A stretch of DNA of 64,000 bases from positions 1 through 64,000 of the forward strand of contig JAAEZH010000015.1 in the NCBI GenBank assembly GCA_018222965.1, given 5' to 3'. The notes beneath the pieces were generated by a model. The model was not told the origin of the DNA. It worked only from the letters and a program-made list of their open reading frames with translations, and searched no databases. This document shows positions 1-7,993 of the stretch, one piece after another. The first letter of the stretch is position 1. Every line of letters begins with the position of its first letter. The position numbers and the translations under genes are program-made. The DNA is from Bacteroidota bacterium (GTDB taxonomy: Bacteria > Bacteroidota > Bacteroidia > Chitinophagales > Saprospiraceae).

Positions 1-18
1 TGATAATGCATGAAAAAT

Positions 19-55
19 GGCTTGATTGGTTCGTATCAAAATACGAAATCAAGCC
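19..55. repeat. Nested inverted repeat at the left edge
   Basis: GGCTTGATT (19-27) pairs with AATCAAGCC (47-55), and an inner CGTAT/ATACG pair (32-36 and 41-45) extends the stem. It lies in the gap after the stop of the minus-strand DUF4304 gene. It could be a terminator, but no clear T-run follows on either strand, so the role is open. Confidence 0.5.
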
Positions 56-130
56 TTAAATTGGAAGGAAATTAGATAGAAGTTATTGCGCGGTCTGACG
101 GTTTGGCTATGAGCAGGCGGGCTTTAAGAG

Positions 131-916
131 CTACTTGCCTTTCAGCATAGACCAAAGTTTCTTAATAGTATTATCGTTTCGTTTATCACTGTCCGCCCGC
201 TTGCTTACAGGTGTTGTTGTGGGGCGTATTTCTAATTTCACTTCTTTCTTTTCAGCAAAGTCTTCAAGTCGTTTTATCCATTCGCGATTTACAGTCGGTT
301 CAGATTCGTCTCTAATTACTTGTCCATCTTTAGTCCTGATTTCGGACACTTGAGGCTTTGGAAATAATGCTTCATTGTACAAGTCGTTCCAGAATTTCTC
401 AGCTCTTGCTCGTTCTCCATATTTTTCGATTATCAAGAATTTTTCAATTGGTCCTGTTATAGGTTCAAACTTCCAATCGAAGAATTCAATCCATTTATTG
501 GGATCTTGGTATTTGTCCAAAAATGGTAAAACATAATTTTCAACGTCTTTGATTATCTGAATTTTTAGTTTCTCAAGGTCAGTCCGCTTGTTTAAATCAT
601 ACCAAATATCACCTTTATTCAATAATTGTCCGTGCCTTAATCGGATTTCACAGTCATACTCTTTAGGAAATTTAGGAAGTTCTCTTTGGTAAACTATGTT
701 CTGAATCTCCTTATCAAGTAGTCCAAGGTTGAAAACAAAGGTCTTGTCGTCTTTTGAGTTCCATTGACTTTGCTGGACATTAAATGCCTGTCCGACTTCT
801 CCTAAGTCACGATAGAAGTTATTACCGTTTTTCTTAAAGCCGTTAGCCTTAAAAATCGGTGCGATAACTTCCTTGATTATCGAATCAAATTCTGATTTAA
901 AGTCTCGGTCTGTCAT
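131..916 (-). CDS. DUF4304 domain-containing protein
   Basis: 261-residue soluble protein with no signal peptide. Residues 1 to about 130 match the DUF4304 pattern: an opening helix followed by a GFKKNGNNFYR segment and a hydrophobic F(V)FNLGLL strand. The C-terminal 70 residues are charged and probably disordered. The molecular function of DUF4304 is unknown. Genes of this family are usually solitary and found in accessory DNA. This one stands alone, is AT-rich compared with the core genes further right, and is separated from the metal operon by a long palindrome at 931-996. The ATG at 916 is the only sensible start. I assign the family from recognisable N-terminal motifs and propose no function. 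Confidence 0.65.
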   Translation of the reverse strand: MTDRDFKSEFDSIIKEVIAPIFKANGFKKNGNNFYRDLGEVGQAFNVQQSQWNSKDDKTFVFNLGLLDKEIQNIVYQRELPKFPKEYDCEIRLRHGQLLNKGDIWYDLNKRTDLEKLKIQIIKDVENYVLPFLDKYQDPNKWIEFFDWKFEPITGPIEKFLIIEKYGERARAEKFWNDLYNEALFPKPQVSEIRTKDGQVIRDESEPTVNREWIKRLEDFAEKKEVKLEIRPTTTPVSKRADSDKRNDNTIKKLWSMLKGK

Positions 917-930
917 TTTTTATATGCCCC

Positions 931-996
931 ACAACGTTTCGTGTATGCGTCGTTTGCCCGTTTAGGGCAAATGAACGCATACACATTGTTCCGCAC
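931..996. repeat. Long attC-like palindrome
   Basis: GTGTATGCGT (941-950) pairs with ACGCATACAC (975-984), and an inner TTTGCCC/GGGCAAA pair (953-959 and 965-971) surrounds a five-base loop. Flanking half-sites read ACAACGTTTC on the left and ATTGTTCCGC on the right. The plan (outer GTGTAT/ATACAC, inner CCC/GGG) recurs at 5061-5118. It resembles integron attC recombination sites, but the canonical GTTRRRY core is not exact. Confidence 0.5.
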
Positions 997-1012
997 TCGC
1001 CTTTTTTTTAAT

Positions 1013-1804
1013 TTACTTTGCTAATTTTAATATTCTTATTGCTCCTTGAATAACCAAAATAAAAACAATCGTTCCTATTACCAAATCTGGTTTGCTCGAA
1101 TCTAACCAATTCACCAAAATCCCTGCTGTAATTACTCCTAAATTAATTATTACATCGTTAGAGGTGAAAATCATACTGGCTTGCATGTGCGCTTCTTTAC
1201 TTTTAGATTTTTGCAATAGATACAAACAAATCCCATTCGCAATTAAAGCAAGAATCGAAACTATTATCATAGTTGAAAAATCGGGCATCTTTTCTACGCC
1301 AAAAAATCTTCTTATCACTTCAATAAATCCAATTACTGCTAATGTGATTTGAAAATAACCTGCAACTTTCGCTATTCTTTTCTTCCTTATCAAAGTACCG
1401 CCAACTGCAAAAAGGCTAATACCATAAACAAAAGCATCTGCCAACATATCTAAACTATCCGCCACCAATCCCATTGATTTAGAAATCAATCCTGTTGTCA
1501 TTTCGATTAAAAAGAAAGCAAAATTGATAGCAAGTACTGTCCAAAGTAATTTCTTTTGATTTGCGTTTTCGCTAAATTCGACTTCTTTGGTTTCAATCGT
1601 TTTTACTTTCTTTCCTCCTAAATCTAAGTCAATTATGGATTGTTCGATTTGGTCACCTTGCCCATCGTGAAAAACAGTTAAAGTTCTGTTTGGGATGTCA
1701 AAATCGAGGTTTTTTATGCTCGGTATTCCGTCCAACTTCATACGGATTAGATTTTCCTCCGAAGGACAATCCATCTTAGGGATTTTATATATTGATTTTT
1801 CCAT
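1013..1804 (-). CDS. Cation diffusion facilitator with N-terminal HMA-like domain
   Basis: Inner-membrane metal transporter, 263 residues from the ATG at 1804. An upstream ATG at 1840 would add a 12-residue extension unlike the family. Residues 1-75 form a heavy-metal-associated-like ferredoxin fold with an MDC motif (residues 11-13). Residues 85-263 hold about six membrane segments. The first metal site appears as DSLDMLAD (about 116-123), with acidic residues instead of the usual His of CDF proteins, and a later SND-type segment lies in TM5. The gene is last in a minus-strand set with a TonB receptor and a DUF6660 protein, which fits uptake or efflux of a transition metal. The metal cannot be read from the sequence. 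Base composition is AT-rich like its neighbours, which suggests transfer as a unit. Confidence 0.8.
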   Translation of the reverse strand: MEKSIYKIPKMDCPSEENLIRMKLDGIPSIKNLDFDIPNRTLTVFHDGQGDQIEQSIIDLDLGGKKVKTIETKEVEFSENANQKKLLWTVLAINFAFFLIEMTTGLISKSMGLVADSLDMLADAFVYGISLFAVGGTLIRKKRIAKVAGYFQITLAVIGFIEVIRRFFGVEKMPDFSTMIIVSILALIANGICLYLLQKSKSKEAHMQASMIFTSNDVIINLGVITAGILVNWLDSSKPDLVIGTIVFILVIQGAIRILKLAK

Positions 1805-1878
1805 GATTATTTTTCTGATAATAAAAAAGTTAGAGAGCAAATTCAGTCATTACTCTCTAACGATTTGAGTCGCAATTT

Positions 1879-4062
1879 CTATTCTTCTTCTATTTCTCCG
1901 AATATCGTCCACTTTAATCCTGCGGTAAAAATGAACCCATCTGTCGGTGCCCAAATTTCAGGAAAGGAAGGATTTGTATGTGGTGGTATTACAGTATCTT
2001 GGAATTTGGAAAGTCGGGTGTCTGTGAAGTTTTCAAAATTCACAAACACGTTGAGCTTCTCAATTTGACGAGATACCAATAATCCCATAGTCCAGTAATC
2101 TTCGACAGGAGACAAGTCAAACAAGGTTTGTCCGCCTGTGAAGTACACTTCATAACCAAGTCTCCATTTTCCGCTTTCATACATCAATATTCCCCCTGCA
2201 TTATGCTTTGGGGTAATTGGTTTTTGCCGATTGATACCGTCATAATCTAATTGGGCATCAATAAAGGCGTATTGCAAATAGAGTTTAAAATCATCGTAAC
2301 TAAATTTAATATTCGTTTCCAATCCTTTGCTGTCCGTTTTCCCATCAGCGTTTACAAAAAGGAATTGGTTATTTGCATCTTGGGTCAGAATCAAGGGGTC
2401 AAACAATTGAGTGTAGAAAAATAGATTATTGATAGAAAAGCTGACCTCATCAAATAAGATAGTCTTGTAGTTTACATCCAAATTTATTCCTGCTGACTTT
2501 TCTGCTTTCGTGTCATTTATTCCGATAGGAAGTATGCTTTGAAAGGTTCGGCTTTCTGCTTCTTCGCTAAAAATGGTTGGTAGTTTGTAGCCCATTCCAC
2601 CGCCAATTCGAGTTGTCCAATGCTCGTTAAGGTCTAATAAAAGATTGATGCGAGGCAGGACAAACCAATCATAATCGGTATTGTAATCAATTCTTAACCC
2701 TGATTCCAAAGCTGCTTTTTCTGAAAACGACCAAACATTCTGACCAAAAACCCCAAAGGTATTATTGCTGTAATCTCTTACAGGGTTTTGATTAAAAGGT
2801 GTTTCAGTAAATTCTTCCGTCCACATGTTTGCACCAAAAACCCAATCCGCTTTTTCGTTTGCTGTGGAATAAGATACCTCTGAAAAACTCGCTATTTGTT
2901 GACCATCAAAAGTGAAATCAGGAATCCCTATACTTCTATCAAAAAAGTTGACGCTATTTCTAATCGTTAAATTGGCATCTTCTGAAAACGCTTTTTGATA
3001 ACTGATTTGAGAAGCCAATCGAGTAGATTTATTTTCCTCCGTAAAAGGATGCTCAGCACTTGGTGAGTTTTCAATAGCGGTTACATCACCACCCAATCTG
3101 TTTTCAAAAGAACTATTGATACCAATTCTCAGACTACTTGATTCGTCAAAATTGTAAAAGAAGGTTGGGTTGATAGCAATGTTTTTCACTTCGGGAAGTT
3201 CCGAGAAATCATCATCATTGACATCATAGACTTGTTGAAGATTACCTACGGCATAAAGAGAAAAACCAGCTTTTCCATACTCCTCAGCATAAAACCCATT
3301 TAAGGTAGAACCCAATGCCTGTGTTTGGGTAAACATGAATTCCAATTGTGGTTCTTCTTCAGGGCGTTTGCTAATCAAATTGACCAGTCCTGCAATTGCT
3401 CCACCACCATATAGTGTAGAAGCACTCCCTTTAATAATTTCCACTTGTTTCAAATCCAAAGGTGGTATTTGCATAATACTCAAACCTCCTGCAAAGCCCC
3501 CGAAAATTGGAAAACCGTCTTTGAGCAATTGGGTGTAGCGACCATCTAAACCTTGAATACGAATACTTTGATTGGCAGAATTTGCAGAAGTTTGTTGCAT
3601 TTGAATACCTGTACTTTCACGCAACAGCATGGAAATATTAGTAGAGTTCATAAATGCTTTTTCGCCTAATTCTTCTGCGGTGATTGCTTCCAATCGAGTC
3701 GGTAAATCTTGAATTAATCGGCTACTACGAGTTGTTGTAACCGTTACGGTTTCCAGTTCCTCACTTCCTGATTCCAATAAAATAGTTAGAGGTTCTTGTT
3801 GAGGTAAAGAAACCTCCAATTCTATGGTTTCATAGCTTACATAACTAACTCGAACTTCGTAATTGCCATTTGGCAAATTTTCAATGGCAACAGTTCCATC
3901 TAAGTCCGTTACACCACCTTTGTTAGGTTCTTCAAATAGGACATTTACTCCTATGAGTGGTTCATTTGAATCAGCATCTAAAATGGTGGCTTTGAATGTA
4001 TTTTGGCAATAGACCACACTAAATGTAGCCATTGCCATGAATGACAATAATAATTTTTTCAT
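1879..4062 (-). CDS. TonB-dependent outer-membrane receptor
   Basis: 727-residue outer-membrane receptor. Residues 1-19 are a signal peptide ending in a Cys-Gln junction (VVYCQ). Residues about 22-95 form a carboxypeptidase-like regulatory domain (GVNVLFEE, GGVTDLDG), typical of Bacteroidota receptors. Residues about 115-230 are the plug, with the conserved IRIQGLDGRY and VEIIKGSASTLYGGGAIAGLVN stretches, followed by a 22-stranded-type barrel that closes with a GLKWTIFGE terminal strand. It lies between a DUF6660 gene upstream and an HMA-CDF transporter downstream on the same strand, so a metal or metal complex is a reasonable substrate. No SusD partner is present, which argues against glycan uptake. 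Its energy would come from TonB/ExbBD; a tonB gene lies at 36.7 kb. Confidence 0.9.
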   Translation of the reverse strand: MKKLLLSFMAMATFSVVYCQNTFKATILDADSNEPLIGVNVLFEEPNKGGVTDLDGTVAIENLPNGNYEVRVSYVSYETIELEVSLPQQEPLTILLESGSEELETVTVTTTRSSRLIQDLPTRLEAITAEELGEKAFMNSTNISMLLRESTGIQMQQTSANSANQSIRIQGLDGRYTQLLKDGFPIFGGFAGGLSIMQIPPLDLKQVEIIKGSASTLYGGGAIAGLVNLISKRPEEEPQLEFMFTQTQALGSTLNGFYAEEYGKAGFSLYAVGNLQQVYDVNDDDFSELPEVKNIAINPTFFYNFDESSSLRIGINSSFENRLGGDVTAIENSPSAEHPFTEENKSTRLASQISYQKAFSEDANLTIRNSVNFFDRSIGIPDFTFDGQQIASFSEVSYSTANEKADWVFGANMWTEEFTETPFNQNPVRDYSNNTFGVFGQNVWSFSEKAALESGLRIDYNTDYDWFVLPRINLLLDLNEHWTTRIGGGMGYKLPTIFSEEAESRTFQSILPIGINDTKAEKSAGINLDVNYKTILFDEVSFSINNLFFYTQLFDPLILTQDANNQFLFVNADGKTDSKGLETNIKFSYDDFKLYLQYAFIDAQLDYDGINRQKPITPKHNAGGILMYESGKWRLGYEVYFTGGQTLFDLSPVEDYWTMGLLVSRQIEKLNVFVNFENFTDTRLSKFQDTVIPPHTNPSFPEIWAPTDGFIFTAGLKWTIFGEIEEE

Positions 4063-4126
4063 TTTTTTAATATTAGATTAACCAAATAAATTTGTGGAAA
4101 GGGCATACCTGTCTATGCCAGATTGA

Positions 4127-4468
4127 TTAACCTAATTGTGGCGGTTGCCAAATGGAATGATTGAAGTCGGAAGGGTGAAAATGTGCTATAAACAAAGGGG
4201 TGGTTTTTGGTAATGAAGTTAATACCTTTTCTGGAAGCCGAATTTCTTTAACGGTATCTAATGCAGTAAAGCAACTACTACAGATACAAAAAGGAGAGCA
4301 AGGCGAATCTTCGCAAGGATCGGAATTTTGTTCCTTTTCTAAACTGTTTTGAATTTCAATATCAATAAGATGATTAGCAAATACCATAATGCCTCCACCA
4401 CCATCACCACAAGGCACAAGTGATAATGCAAAAATGTAGATGGTTAGTATTCTAATCGCTATTTTCAT
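4127..4468 (-). CDS. DUF6660-like small exported Cys-rich protein
   Basis: 113-residue protein with a hydrophobic N-terminus (IRILTIYIFALSLVPC) that may be a signal or lipoprotein peptide. A compact cysteine cluster, CEDSPCSPFCICSSC, lies near the middle. The ATG at 4468 is preferred over a TTG at 4477. Small proteins of this kind in Bacteroidota are usually found just upstream of metal-related TonB receptors or RND efflux genes, as here, where the receptor starts 64 bases downstream. The cysteines could bind a metal ion. That is inference from composition and context, since the family has no established function. The ORF is the first gene of the putative metal operon. Confidence 0.6.
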   Translation of the reverse strand: MKIAIRILTIYIFALSLVPCGDGGGGIMVFANHLIDIEIQNSLEKEQNSDPCEDSPCSPFCICSSCFTALDTVKEIRLPEKVLTSLPKTTPLFIAHFHPSDFNHSIWQPPQLG

Positions 4469-4787
4469 CGGTGGCAAAGTTAATACTTTTCAATGATTTC
4501 TTGTTTTTGATTTGGCTTCTTGTTTTTTTTTCTTTTTGGTGGTGCGGAACATTTATATAAACACCAAATACCTACCCAATCCATCCCAAATCCACCTCAT
4601 AAACACACATTCCCCGCACATAACCGCACCGCTATGCAATTGCACTTACACCATCAATAAAAGGGATATTTCGAGATAAGAACCATTTGGTATCTATGGA
4701 GCTTTTGATAAAAATAGCTTTTTTAGAGGAGAGTTAAAAGAGGAGTGTTTAGAGAGATATTGTTGAGCGGGGAGCGTTTAGCTGTAG
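4469..4787. other. Upstream region of the metal operon
   Basis: No gene is supported here. The region must hold the promoter of the minus-strand metal operon. GTGCGGAACA at 4542-4551 is the inverted counterpart of TGTTCCGCAC at 987-996, so the operon is bracketed by a 10-bp inverted repeat. CCGCACATAACCGCAC near 4615 is a further short palindromic stretch. The rest is AT-rich and unstructured to the eye. Confidence 0.4.
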
Positions 4788-5020
4788 TGTCACATAAACT
4801 CAGGGACAAAACCAGGTACCGCACCTACGGCGCTTAAAGTGAATCCGATATTTATTGTTACAAAGGTGTGCCTCCGCTGGAGGCTTCCTGTAAATGCGGG
4901 TAATGGCTCCAGCGGAGCCCAAACCTTTGTAGCATTTTTTGCGATTTTGATGGTAAGCTCCAGCGGAGCGACACCAATTCGTAGTTCCTGTTTTGGTCCT
5001 AAGATTGGGGGCTAGTACAT
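4788..5020 (+). repeat. MITE-like repeat, copy A
   Basis: About 230 bases closely matching, in inverted orientation, the element at 10141-10344, with one extra segment of roughly 20 bases. The left end reads TGTCACATAAACTCAGGGAC. The right end (GTTTTGGTCCTAAG near 4990-5003) has decayed compared with the other copies. Internal palindromes of the form GCTCCAGCGGAGC occur. No ORF is inside, so it is a non-autonomous element. CGTTTAGC occurs on both sides (4775-4782 and 5025-5032) and may be a relic of a target duplication. Confidence 0.75.
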
Positions 5021-5060
5021 TTATCGTTTAGCGGATTTACGTAGCACCTTGCACATATCC

Positions 5061-5118
5061 GTTCCGTGTATATTGTCGTAGCTCTCCCGTAGGGTAGCGA
5101 TGCACTATACACCCCGTT
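5061..5118. repeat. Second attC-like palindrome
   Basis: GTGTAT (5066-5071) and ATACAC (5107-5112) form the outer arms. GCTCTCCC and GGGTAGC form an imperfect inner stem around a GTA loop. The flank on the right reads CCCCGTTAGCC, close to the GTTRRRY core of integron attC sites. The layout matches the palindrome at 931-996 although the sequences differ. Confidence 0.4.
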
Positions 5119-5230
5119 AGCCTTTCGTTATATTGGTTTATCACTCCAATCTTGTGCAGCAAGACAGAAAACTTGTATCCGTTCTCACTGCAATGGAAAG
5201 CAATTGATCCTGACATGCTTCCTATTCAAA

Positions 5231-5887
5231 TTAGGCAAGAATATCCCAGCCCGAAAAGCCTACAACCGCATAAAATAAGTTGTTTAGAATATGAATTAGG
5301 ATTGCCATTTTTAAAGAGCCCGTACGTAACAAGATCCAACCCCAGGTCGCACTATACAGAAAATACATGGGCCACAATATCATTGGGCTATGACCAACTG
5401 TAAAAACAACAGAAGTTATCAGGATAGCCCCCCAGACAGGTATTCTCCTGGCTAATGAAGACTGCAAATACCCTCTAAATACAATCTCCTCCATAATTGG
5501 TCCAACCAGAAGTGCCAGCAGTAAAAAACCAGCCATTTCAAGTGCTCCTCCATTTGTTTGAATGAAGTTATACCCAAGTCAAAGTGATTTGGGCTTTTTT
5601 TTTCTCTTTCTTTTTTTGATCTTACTCGGTTGAAGTCCTATTTCAGGATAAAATGGTTGACCTGATCTACGGATATCCCACCAGAAGAAAGTAATTATCA
5701 TAATGCCACTGAGCAAAGCAGAAGTCAGACCCAGGATCTCGAGAGGAACTTTATTAGTTGGCGAAAAGAACTTAAACCCATAAGAGATAGCAATTCCCGC
5801 CAGAAGTTGACAGGCGTACATGATCACAATGGCCAGTATACCTCCCTTTATTGTTAATCGCTGGTGCCTACTTGCCGTTTCTGTCAT
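5231..5887 (-). pseudogene. CPBP intramembrane protease, interrupted by an in-frame TGA
   Basis: Two open segments, 5887-5582 and 5536-5231, are in the same frame and separated only by one TGA at 5581-5579; the 14 codons between that stop and the downstream ATG are open. The N-terminal part has two membrane segments and ends in a Lys/Arg-rich stretch. The C-terminal part has the glutamic-protease signature EEIVFRG, the later GHSP motif and a final HILNN motif, as in CPBP (CAAX-protease-related) enzymes. The N-part, ending just past an EIGLQP motif, runs straight into the catalytic part, so one expected membrane segment may also be missing. The gene is most simply read as inactivated by a nonsense mutation. 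The C-terminal fragment could still be translated from its own ATG, but it would lack the N-terminal helices. MITE-like repeats flank both sides. Confidence 0.7.
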
Positions 5888-5942
5888 TCAAGGTTGATTG
5901 TTTTGATAGTAATGAAGGTTAGCACGGAGCACGTAGCTGTAC

Positions 5943-6421
5943 TGTCACTCAAACTTCAGGGCACTCTTTAATATTGATAATTAGTAAATCCTGTACCACT
6001 ATTTGCCCATAGTACTCTGCTCCACCTCTGAGGGGGAGCTGTCCGCTTTTAGCGGGCTGAGAGGGAGAAACCCCGTTATGACCTAATTGTATTTGCCTCC
6101 GGCGGCTTCTTTGCCTTGATGCAAATGAAGCAACCTGCCTGCCCGTGAGGCCACGGCCGAGCAGGCAAGGAGATCATCCCGATAGCTATCGGGAGTATTT
6201 TATTTTTAACGCTGCGCTGCAAGTCAAAAAGCTAAACTGGCTAAACTCGCCGGAACAGACTACCTGATGCCTAAAGTCTCTTTGTGTTGCACACCTTTTT
6301 ATATGCTCTTAGGTTTCTGGCTCAGACACTACCCAGTTTTTAACGCCTTTTGACTCACTGCTCACTAAATAAAATAAGGCCGGATAAAATACTTAAAGAT
6401 TGACCCTAAGTAATTAAGCCA
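5943..6421 (+). repeat. MITE-like composite repeat, copy C
   Basis: Starts with TGTCACTCAAACTTCAGGGC and ends with TTGACCCTAAGTAATTAAGCCA, an imperfect terminal inverted repeat shared with the other copies. Inside are blocks also present at 57362-57850. One runs from ATATTGATAATTAGTA to TACTCTGCTCCACCTC, one contains TTAGCGGGCT followed by TTTGCCTCCGGCGGCTTC, one has CTATCGGGAGTATTTTATTT, and one has AATAAGGCCGGATAAAA. The blocks are the same but their order differs between copies, so this is a mosaic. No ORF is supported. Short hairpins such as CCTGCCTGCCCG/CGAGCAGGCAAGG occur inside. Confidence 0.75.
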
Positions 6422-6436
6422 GGACACCTAACGGTT

Positions 6437-6526
6437 AACGGAAAGAACGGTATCAACGGTATCAACGAAAAGAACGGCATCAACAGAACCAACGGAACCA
6501 ACGGGATAAACGGAACCAACGAAACC
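6437..6526. repeat. Ten tandem 9-bp units
   Basis: Ten consecutive nonamers beginning AACGG or a one-base variant (AACGGAAAG, AACGGTATC, AACGGAACC and so on). The first five bases are nearly constant and the last four vary. The array ends six bases from the stop codon of the minus-strand DUF6624 gene, so it sits in that gene's 3' untranslated region. The same nonamer recurs three times at about 17520-17548, downstream of ettA. Confidence 0.85.
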
Positions 6527-6532
6527 TCTCCC

Positions 6533-7480
6533 CTACTCCCGATACCACTTCGCCTTAAACTTAATATCAAATCGTTTGGCGTAATCCTCAATCGGTTCCA
6601 GTCCGTATGTTTCTCGGCGTTTATTGATATTGTCCGGATCTTCAATGGGAGCGAATCGTAGCTTTCCGGAATCCGGATCCTGGATCAGTTGGGTACCGTA
6701 GAGTTGACGCTCACCGCGGCCAATTCGAACCAGATCTGTTAACTCGGCGATATAGGACTTTGGAATTTTGTCGGCTTTAGCCGCCTTTTCAAAATAGGGC
6801 AAATAGGCTTCCTGTACCTGAACATCATTATGCAAAACCACTCGCAGCGGAACCAGATTCAAATCGCCCACTACTTCCTCATCCGGATAACCGTATATTT
6901 CCAAAATCTGAGAAATGCGCACCACATTCAAACTATCCAATAATCGTTGCTTTGCCCATAAATTGTAAATCTCCGGCGTATTCCAGCCCTGCCGATCCCC
7001 GGCGGACTGAATCTGACCGCGGTAAAGCTGATCCAGAGAATCAATCTCCCGCAGCTCCCTCTTTAGCAGAGTCGACAAATCCTCCTGCGCTTTATTTTCT
7101 ACTTCCAGCATCCGGTTGAGGGTCTCCGGCCAGCGATCGTCTTTTTGCAACTCAAAAAAGTCAGGATCATTAAGCGTCGTCCGGACTTCATTCCAGCCAG
7201 CCGATATCGCCGCATTTAAAAGCTCAAAGGACCGATCAATATTGCCGAGCAGAGCATGGCTTTTGGCGCCATAATAAAGATGCTCCGGAAAAGGACTCCT
7301 CACCTGAGAAAAAGCCTGATCGTATGCACTGGCCGCCGTTTCAAAATCCCGCGTTTCATACAAACGATTGGCAATTTCGATCATCTCCGGATAGGTCGGA
7401 TTGCCTCCGGGTTGCGAAAAGCCATTCGCCGCAAAGGCAAAAACAAAAAAAAGAAGGAACGCGTAAATTAATTTTGACAT
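6533..7480 (-). CDS. DUF6624 domain protein with TPR-like N-terminus
   Basis: 315-residue exported protein. Residues 1-22 form a signal peptide ending AANGFSQ. Residues about 28-115 look like TPR-type helices (IANRLYETRDFETAASAYDQAF, then YYGAKSHALLGNIDRSFELL). The C-terminal 170 residues fit DUF6624: LDQLYRG, IYGYPDEEVVG, VVLHND, YGTQL and PIEDPDNINKRRETYGLEPIEDY. No enzymatic function is established for this family; it is common in Bacteroidota, often as secreted or lipid-anchored proteins. The gene is solitary. Its stop codon almost abuts a tandem nonamer array, and the region upstream is shared with the divergent cytochrome c gene at 7655. Confidence 0.75.
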   Translation of the reverse strand: MSKLIYAFLLFFVFAFAANGFSQPGGNPTYPEMIEIANRLYETRDFETAASAYDQAFSQVRSPFPEHLYYGAKSHALLGNIDRSFELLNAAISAGWNEVRTTLNDPDFFELQKDDRWPETLNRMLEVENKAQEDLSTLLKRELREIDSLDQLYRGQIQSAGDRQGWNTPEIYNLWAKQRLLDSLNVVRISQILEIYGYPDEEVVGDLNLVPLRVVLHNDVQVQEAYLPYFEKAAKADKIPKSYIAELTDLVRIGRGERQLYGTQLIQDPDSGKLRFAPIEDPDNINKRRETYGLEPIEDYAKRFDIKFKAKWYRE

Positions 7481-7654
7481 AATTCGTATGCTGTATTTTC
7501 GGCTAAGAAAGCGGGCTGGCCCGAAGTATTCTTAAACAACTTCTAGCTCAAAGATAAAAGAGAGTTGCCGGAAAACAGGCATTCTTTGAACATCTCTAAA
7601 TACCTTCGTGTTTCCTATTAAATTATTCCAACACTTCAAAACGAACATCCTCGG

Positions 7655-7993
7655 ATGAAATATTTCTCTGTCCTCTTTCTTGCGCTTACTTTTCTGATTG
7701 CCTGTGGTTCTGAATCTGCCAGCGACAGCACCGCAGCGGCTTCTGCTACTCCCGCCCCGCCAGACGGAAAAAAGATCTATAAAATCAATTGCGTACAATG
7801 CCATGGACTGCGAGGAAACCTTGGTGCCAGTGGTTCCTTCGACCTTACTTCCTCCGACCTGAGCATGGAAGAACGCATCAACGTAATCACCAACGGCCGA
7901 AATACCATGATGCCTTTTAAATCGCTCCTCGACGAAGACGAGATCGAAGCTGTGGCAAAATACACCCTCGAACTGAAGGTCTCCGAAGAATGA
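7655..7993 (+). CDS. Small cytochrome c lipoprotein
   Basis: 112 residues. The N-terminus is a lipoprotein signal with the lipobox LIAC (Cys about 17), followed by a Ser/Ala/Pro linker, so the protein is probably anchored to a membrane and faces the periplasm. One heme-attachment site, CVQCH, lies about residues 46-50. The distal Met ligand is probably the Met in NTMMPFK (about 92-98). This is the small class I cytochrome c fold with about 75 residues after the linker. Its stop overlaps the anmK start (ATGA at 7990-7993), so the two are translationally coupled, although no functional link is obvious. It probably carries electrons to a terminal oxidase; the partner is not in the window. Confidence 0.85.
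   Translation: MKYFSVLFLALTFLIACGSESASDSTAAASATPAPPDGKKIYKINCVQCHGLRGNLGASGSFDLTSSDLSMEERINVITNGRNTMMPFKSLLDEDEIEAVAKYTLELKVSEE

Noticed and set aside
931-5118. Calling the palindromes true integron attC sites
   Set aside because: The GTTRRRY core is imperfect and no integrase is in the window, so they are described as attC-like only.
5152-5403. Plus-strand ORF of 83 residues
   Set aside because: It is opposite to the C-terminal part of the CPBP pseudogene and has no coding signs.
5579-5581. TGA in the CPBP gene read as selenocysteine
   Set aside because: No SECIS-like hairpin follows, the position is not catalytic, and CPBP proteases do not use selenocysteine.
6406-6645. Minus-strand ORF with repeated Leu/Pro/Phe peptides
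   Set aside because: It is the translation of the nonamer array at 6437-6526 and overlaps the stop of the DUF6624 gene in another frame.
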